DNA of 64,000 nucleotides from Selaginella tamariscina (lineage: Eukaryota > Streptophyta > Lycopodiopsida > Selaginellales > Selaginellaceae), in NCBI GenBank assembly GCA_003024785.1, contig PUQB01000108.1:62001-126000 (forward strand), in the 5' to 3' direction. The notes under the pieces are model-generated. The model did no database searches and had not been told where the DNA came from. It worked only from the letters and a program-made list of their open reading frames with translations. How positions within the stretch are numbered: the stretch's first letter is position 1; each line of letters begins with the position of its first letter. This document shows, piece by piece, positions 57,298 through 64,000 of the stretch. A program made the position numbers and the translations under genes.

Positions 57298-58192
57298 CGA
57301 GATAGAATGAGAACCTCTAACAATGATCACATATAAATATAGAAGAAATGTATGAGTGGGAATGGAATCAGAGAACAAATTCAAAAACCAATCTGTAGCA
57401 GGGAGAGGAGAAATTAATTACCCATGCTCTGTTAAAGACATAGTCCGCATTTAATGGGCGGGATTTAAAGCATCTGACGGGTGATTTCCAGACACATCAT
57501 CCGGTGACAGAAAAGACGGTGCTGTAAAGCGGGAAGTCCCACCGGTTAGATGCGCCGTCACCGTTATGTAGGCCCTTGTATGTCGTTAATTCTTTGTTTA
57601 AGATGTGTATGGAAGCCTCATGTCTATTTTCCAGAATCTATATTACTAGTGTTTCGTTGTTTAACAGCTGTGTGTACAAAGCCATAAACAAAACCGTTGC
57701 GTTTAGTATATAGTATCATCAACTGACAGAGATCTTTGTTAAACTACTTTTGTGAATAGACCCAAAGCTTTGCTTTGTTTTTCACTGTGTATGACAAGCG
57801 TTTGTACAAGTGTGGTCCATGATGTGTGAATGGGTGTGTAACTACTGTGCCATGTATATGGCAACCACCATTTCACATGGCTACCCTTTGTTAAGGATCT
57901 GGATACAACCAGTTAAACGATATTACATGCTTAAGGTTAATCTACATATTTCCAGCGTAGCTTGGTCAGGCTTTGAGGTTTCGAGTGCAAGCCAACGTGT
58001 ACTCCGTATGCTTTTTATATTATTATTACAATCCAAACACATGCACACAACACACGTACGTTTCCGCGTTTGTAATCATCACGCACCTTGCTGTGGCAGA
58101 GCTTGTACACGTTTATCACAAGTACAAAATTTGAAAACCTAAAATGCTAAATTTAGGGCAATTGATTTTAGGGCTCTTAATGAGGAGGAGGA
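57298..58192. promoter_or_regulatory. Divergent spacer, GT34 and F-box/WD40
   Basis: This 895-bp interval holds the promoters of two divergent genes. I see no further gene; short frames lack any protein-like pattern. Confidence 0.5.
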
Positions 58193-59902
58193 ATGGAGGG
58201 CAAGGACGTGCTTCTTTGTGTTTTCAAATTGCTTACGCCGAAGGAGATTGCAACATGTGCTGCAGTGTGTTCTTCATGGTAAGTGTATCATATAACCTAA
58301 AATTCAAATTCAGATTTGAATTTGAAATTTGAAATTAGGTATGAGGTGATTCAGTCGTTCCCAGAGGTTCTGGACGGTTTATTTCAGAAGCAGGCTAAAG
58401 AACTTGCTTGTAGATATGCATTCTAAAGAAGAGAAAGCATTTGATGTTAAAACTCAAGCTCTTGCTACGGAACAATACATTCGTCTCGTTGATGGATCTA
58501 CAGGGATTACTTCTTGGCAAGCCCATTCAAGCAGGTACACACACACACATACATATCTTTGTGTGTGTTAAATGAGTACTATTAAAATGCTCGGTTTTAT
58601 TTTATATTATTTTATTATTTTCCTCCAGGGTGAATTGCTGCCAATGGGTAATGGGCACGCTAGCAACAGGCTCCAGTGACAATGTAGTCCCGTTTTGTTG
58701 CAGATGGTTTATTGATAATGTCATTTTCTTGAAATACACGTAGACAGTCAAAGTTTGGAATATCGATTCAATGCGTGTCTGGAAGAGTACAGGGTACCGA
58801 AAAAGATGGATGTAATGGGTGTTGAGTTCAATGGAGGCAGGGTAAGAATCCATAGAATAATCTTATATATAATTTATTTATTTATTTTTGTGTGATTATA
58901 ATACAGATTGCCTTCTGTTTCTAGATAATGGCAGGTGCAGGGACGGATGTTTATATTTGGAGACAAGGAAATACTCAAGTGCTACGAAAACTTGGTGGAC
59001 ACGGGCAACGCTTGCATTCTATGCAGTATATATATTTCCTTTTTGAAGTTTGAAGAACTAACATGTCCTCCTTTGCAGCTACATGGATCCTGAGACAGCA
59101 GTTGGCTGTGCAGATGGAACTATCCGCATATTTGATTTGTACACAGGCCGTTGTTCATTGTTTTTAAGGTTTGTTTGTGTGCGTTTATTGTGTGTGTGAG
59201 CATGTGTGTTTAAGCCTTTCGATCCTACCATAGGCATCATACAGGACCTGTAACATGCATTGGACTATCAGCTACTTTGCAAGTCCTAGCTAGTGGTTCT
59301 CACGATTGCACCGTTCAAATATGTGACCCTTCTTCAGGAGAAAAGATTGCAAGCTACTTCCCTTCATCTACTTCAGGTTTCTTAGAGTTATATATATATA
59401 TATATATATAATATATATTAATGATTGCTATCTTGTATATGCATCTAATTCTTGTTTATGTAGGCATTTCGTGTCTTAAAATGCTGCATGATGGGACTAA
59501 ACTTGTGGCTGGGACTGTGTCTGGTAATCTTGATTGCTGGGACCTCAGGCAAGTCATTTCTATAATATGTTATAATTGTTTATATACAATTGTAGAGATA
59601 TTAATACATGTGCATTCAGAGCTGGGACGACAAGGCCACTGTGGACCGCACGAGCTGGTACCAGTGGATTAAACTCGATTCATTGTCAAGAGTACGGGCC
59701 TTCTGTAGTGTTGACGGGAGGAAACGATGGGAACGTACAAGTCATCAAATCATACACCGGCAAGGTTGTTCGTACACTGGAGTGCTTAACAAGTGCAGGG
59801 CATAAGTCTCCAGTTTTATCTGTTAAAGTGGGCATGACGAAGGTTATAACTTGTCATGCCGATGGCACTGTAGCTCAACACAGGTTTAGTATGAACTCCT
59901 GA
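58193..59902 (+). CDS. F-box/WD40-repeat protein (At3g52030-like)
   Basis: Exon 1 (58193-58278) encodes a short F-box, MEGKDVLLCVFKLLTPKEIA followed by TCAAVCSSW. Later exons encode about five to seven WD40 repeats: VNCCQWVMGTLATGSSDN, then TVKVWNIDSMRVW after a 90-bp intron, IMAGAGTDVYIWRQGNTQVL, AVGCADGTIRIFDLYTGRCS, VTCIGLSATLQVLASGSHDC, CLKMLHDGTKLVAGTVSGNL and a final blade VLTGGNDGNVQVIKSYTGKV. F-box/WD40 proteins are substrate receptors of SCF ubiquitin ligases, the F-box binding Skp1 and the propeller the substrate. Apparent one-base frame changes occur near 58419-58427 and 58786-58795; sequence remains conserved across both. Resemblance to the Arabidopsis protein named F-box/WD-40 repeat At3g52030 is from memory. 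The last exon ends RFSMNS. Confidence 0.8.
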
Positions 59903-61060
59903 AGTGGCTAGACATAGATAATGTATATGGAGATGTATATCATTTCCAAAAAAATTAATTTAAATAAGTTCTTAATTTAAATAAGGTTAATGAATGGTAT
60001 CATTATTTTAAATTATCACATTTAATTAGGTTGTCTTGTACATTGCCTTCTACATAAGTACATCAATCGCATGTGTATTTTTATCGTTTATGTAGCTCTT
60101 TTTATGAAGTTCATGTTAAAGATTAAATCAGGTAATATATTCATTAGATATTGCTTATATTGAAATTCATAAATTAATTAATGAATTAATTTATATGATT
60201 TTTATTATTACATATTAATTCAATTTAATTACATGACCATTGCATCTTATAAATATATAATGCATTTTCACATCTATTTCTTCAAATTTAGTATGGCTAA
60301 ATAGTTGTTTATATACATGTATTTTTTATACACAAAAAATTACTACTTTTTATAAAGAGAATTGTTTGTAAATGAATAACATGCAAAGATTTAGGTTTGT
60401 ATATCTTTTAAGAATTTTTCAAATTGAGTTTTAAGTTGTCCTTCTTTGAAATAATTAATATATTAATAAGATTTAAAACATTTGCATATTTTTTAAAAAT
60501 CTATATATTTTGTAGCTTATATTGTTTGTAAAATATTAAAAATATAATTTATCAAATATATATAATATATTTATGATGAAATAAACAAATAAATAAAAAG
60601 TGTAAAGTAACTATGGTACATAAGTAGATTACCTTACAAAGTGACAAAGTTATTAAGGCATATTATTAGATTAAGGTAAAAAATAATAATAAATTGAATA
60701 GATTATATATTATAAAATATATCAATATATTAACAACATTACAAAATTTATAATAATTTTAAGTTTTAAGTATAAGTTTATAGCTTTTATATGAAAATGA
60801 AAAGTTCCAATACAAAATTTTACATTTAAATTTAAAATAAGTACTATTTTTATATTAATATATATTAATGAATATAACATATTAAAAACCATACAATATA
60901 TAATTTATAAATATAAAGATATAATCTTTTTATTAAGATTAAAATTTCAATTCAAATATAATATATTTACTAATGTATAACAAATTAAAAAGGACTAATA
61001 ACCCATAAACTCTGCAAGGTCCTGTGCTACCCAGCTTTCAAAACTACCTATAAAACTAGA
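59903..61060. other. AT-rich intergenic DNA
   Basis: This is strongly A/T-rich, with no open frame of note and no repeat unit I can define. Confidence 0.6.
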
Positions 61061-61079
61061 GAGAGCAATTATATGTTTC

Positions 61080-61548
61080 GATCGCATCTAATCAGAGGAT
61101 TTTAAACAGTTGCGAGAACAAGCAAAGAAAGTACTTATTGAGTAAGTCATTTTTTATTCAATTAAATCATATTTTTTATAACACATCTATGTGTAGATCT
61201 TTGAATGAAGACATATGTGTTGCTCAGTTACCAGTTAGTGTTATTGAGTTTTTCCTTATAAAAGGCAAAATGGACCCTTACAAGGCATACTTAATGTTAT
61301 GGTAATGGGTAAATGAGATGCTTTCAGACACAATTGAGCGGAGAAATGCATTGGACAAACTAATATCTCATATTGGGTTTTCAAGGCCACAGTTGAAAAC
61401 TATCTTAGAGAGCAATGAGAAATATGATTACACAAAGTATGTAATGGACGCTCTCTTTACCAAAGTTGATGATAGAACATTTAGATGGACTTGCTTGGGA
61501 TTCTCTAAGATTTTCAATGGGAGTTGTGATCAGAACCTTTTAACTTAA
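61080..61548 (+). CDS. Hypothetical gene fragment
   Basis: A short exon-like segment ending at a GTAAGTC donor (about 61141) may join, in phase, to an acceptor at about 61196. The downstream frame reads NEDICVAQLPVSVIEFFLIK, then GKMDPYKAYLML, is interrupted once near 61303, and continues as TIERRNALDKLISHIGFSRP and WTCLGFSKIFNGSCD to 61548. The composition looks coding. I recognise no family, and it may be a broken gene or transposon piece. Confidence 0.3.
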
Positions 61549-64000
61549 AAGGATTTACGTGGTAAGGATACTCATTCAAAAGATAACTTAAGATGGCTAA
61601 TTTTGATAACTTTTATGTAGGTGTATTTTGCTTTTTTCTAAAGATAATAAGGAGATCGTCATTTGTCTTTGTATTTGAAAACACTGCAAAAAGACCCCAC
61701 TATCAAAGCAAAATTCAGCTTGGCACTTGGAGCCAAAAATTAAACTAAAAGGTATTTTATCATGCTTGTTGTTTTCTCTATGTCTTAAGCATGTTTACTT
61801 GGTGTCAGACTTTAAAAAAATCTTTAGCCATGACAAACGAGATTAGGGACTTCCAAAATTTTACCATTATCTGAGATTAATAAATACCTTGTGAATGATA
61901 ATCTTGTGATAGAGGTAAGGCTTTATCAAGCTAGTTTATGTCAAGCATAATCTTTGAATATAATTATTAGTTAAAACAAAAAGTGTACACATTAATATTA
62001 ACACCCTCTTATGTTCTTCCATTAAGTAGCTCGTGTTCATTGTTTAAATCAAACGATGGTACATATACTAACAATAAAATACTTAGTGTAAACGTTGCCT
62101 TTCATTTAGGGTTGCGATTAAGATGTCCTTGCTGTGGCATTTTCTGTAATGCTTCTTTGGCACCTGCGATGATGGGCATCATTGGGCATTTTGTTGCAAG
62201 AGTTCCCAAGTTGGTAAAACAATGGGATGTTAAATGAAACAAAAGTGTCGGAAACTAACATTTGTGAATGTCGGGTTTTGAACTTGGACTGTTCTCTCAC
62301 TTGACTTGCGCATACAGAGATTATTCAAGATCTGGTCATGTAGTTCACCTTTGCTTCCACTCTATACGCTAGTATCCCTATTATTATATGGTACATACTT
62401 ATGACAACCATTGTGTATATTAACAACTTAAGAGCACAATTAACCAAAAGCATATTTAAAAAACAAAATAGCGCCTTTGTTATGATTAAGTAATTGCCTA
62501 CAACACCAACGATTTAACGTTCAAAATAGTATGTATGAATACGTATATTTCAAAGATACATAGTCAAGATATTGTCAATGTAATTTTGCATATAAATTTT
62601 TGTACATCTAAAAGAAGTGTATACTATATTGAATACAGGTGTAATACATATGTACAGTTGGATCCTAGTTTTGCATGTACTTCATAAAAGTTGTGTGTAT
62701 GCGTGAGCTATATATCTATCTCTCTCTGTATGTGTGTGTGTGTGTGTTTGTGTGTGAAAAATAGAGGAACCAACACACTAATATATATCTACTACATTAT
62801 ATATTTAATGATATTCTAGCTAATTACTGCATTGTGTGTGTGTGCGTGTGTGTGTTGTGTCTTATTCATGTATAATCTTTCCACATAGATAAAGAAAAGA
62901 GACCACACTAACCTAGGATGAAGCATAATCTTAAGTGTGGTTAATAAAAATGTATGTGTATACCTCACATATGCTATATGTTTGTAAATTGTATTCAATA
63001 AATAATATATGATATAAACTAATTAATAATAATTTGATTTTAGAATATAGTATATACATACACATACTTATAAAATATAAATATATTCCATATATAATTC
63101 AAATAAAATATAATTATATAAAAGATAGAATTTTCAACGAGGTTTTGAGCCCGTGATTCATGTGAATCAATATTCATATTTATGACTTTTTCACATTACA
63201 ACATTTCATAAACCTATGTCACCCCTAAATCATACGTTTGTTGGATAGTATGGCTGTTTCACATTATGGTGTACCAAAGGTTAATCTAAGATTTTAAAAT
63301 AAAAATAAGTTTAACTATATTACTACATATTTTTATATTTTTTACATTTTACATTTTGTAACTTAATATGTCTTGGTAATTTATATTATCTAACTTAAAT
63401 ATGTCTTTGTGATTTATAAATCAAATACCATATGTTAATTAGAAAAATTAAATCAATAAAATATTAGGGCAAAAACAAATAGCAAGTAAATTTAATGATG
63501 GCAATATAATAATATAACAACATAGTGTTTATCGAATATAAATTTATCAACTTTAATATTTAAATTAACAATAGGATTTACATTTAAATGTGAAAATCTC
63601 ACTATTTAACATAATTTTAAAATTAATAATGTGATTTTAATTAAATATAATATTTATAATATAATATTTTAAATTAAACTGTAACATATAGTTTTAAATT
63701 AGAATGATACACTCTCTTGTTAAGTTTAAAATTGCATAAATAAAAATAACCATAAGATTATTGGGATTTTTGTTTTCTAAATCGTTTTAAGAATTAATGA
63801 ACCATAAATCCAACGTAGTAGTATATGTAGTTTGAATTATATATGTTCTTACATAATTAAATTATATATATTATGTTTATATGTTTATAAATATTTGTAT
63901 ATTGTGCTTTAAAAATATGAAAACATATTAATATTAAAGCTGCAAATGATGAAGTATGATTAGTCATTTCAAATTAAGTCTCTATAGAATTATATGTTCT
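61549..64000. other. AT-rich right end, no clear gene
   Basis: The only protein-like stretch is 62112-62237 (+), LRLRCPCCGIFCNASLAPAM followed by MGIIGHFVARVPKLVKQWDV, with a CPCCG-x2-C cysteine cluster. It could be the last exon of an unidentified gene. From 62400 on the DNA is very A/T-rich, with GT runs at 62731-62752 and 62834-62856. Confidence 0.4.

Overview
This is nuclear DNA of a seedless vascular plant, most likely a lycophyte of the Selaginella type (inference). Grounds: four long PLS-type pentatricopeptide repeat (PPR) genes built from runs of MP-x-x-D/N-x-V-S-W-N-A-M units, which are massively expanded in lycophytes; compact genes with introns mostly of 50-150 bp; and plant-only families (MIZ1/DUF617, PLATZ, DUF3527, PMEI-PME, GT34, plastid lipoyl synthase, plant U-box/ARM ligase).

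Layout. About 1-13.4 kb is a retroelement graveyard: a broken Ty3/gypsy copy on the minus strand (971-5704), a very old second Ty3/gypsy remnant on the plus strand (about 6.5-8.1 kb) and a broken Ty1/copia copy (about 9.77-13.35 kb). The copia copy abuts the C-terminal stub of a duplicated MIZ1 gene. The region just downstream of MIZ1 is present three times (about 8.83-9.76, 15.48-16.33 and 16.67-17.40 kb); only the last copy keeps the full gene (17400-18050, minus). From 18.9 kb the window is gene-dense: PPR1 (+), PLATZ (-), plastid lipoyl synthase LIP1p (-), UDP-glycosyltransferase (+), DUF3527 protein (-), pectin methylesterase (-), PPR2 (+), a SYMRK-type receptor kinase with a reduced ectodomain (+), alpha-amylase (+), a U-box/ARM E3 ligase ending near an octahistidine tract (+), a PB1-domain protein (-), tandem PPR3 and PPR4 (+), a small unrecognised three-exon gene (+) lying tail-to-tail with an alpha/beta hydrolase (-), a GT34 glycosyltransferase (-) and an F-box/WD40 protein (+). 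The last 4 kb are AT-rich, with at most one weak gene fragment.

The genes do not form one pathway; this is an ordinary eukaryotic mix. Three general features stand out. First, many introns carry GT/GTGC, CA or GA microsatellites. Second, more than 20 apparent single-base frame changes, mostly at mononucleotide runs, sit in about ten otherwise conserved host genes, while seven other genes have none; this is either sequence error in patches or recent gene decay. Third, local tandem duplication is frequent: PPR 3' ends, promoter-like blocks and whole PPR genes. The most biologically interesting locus is the SYMRK-like kinase at 34861-37126. I did not find a clearly new multi-gene system.
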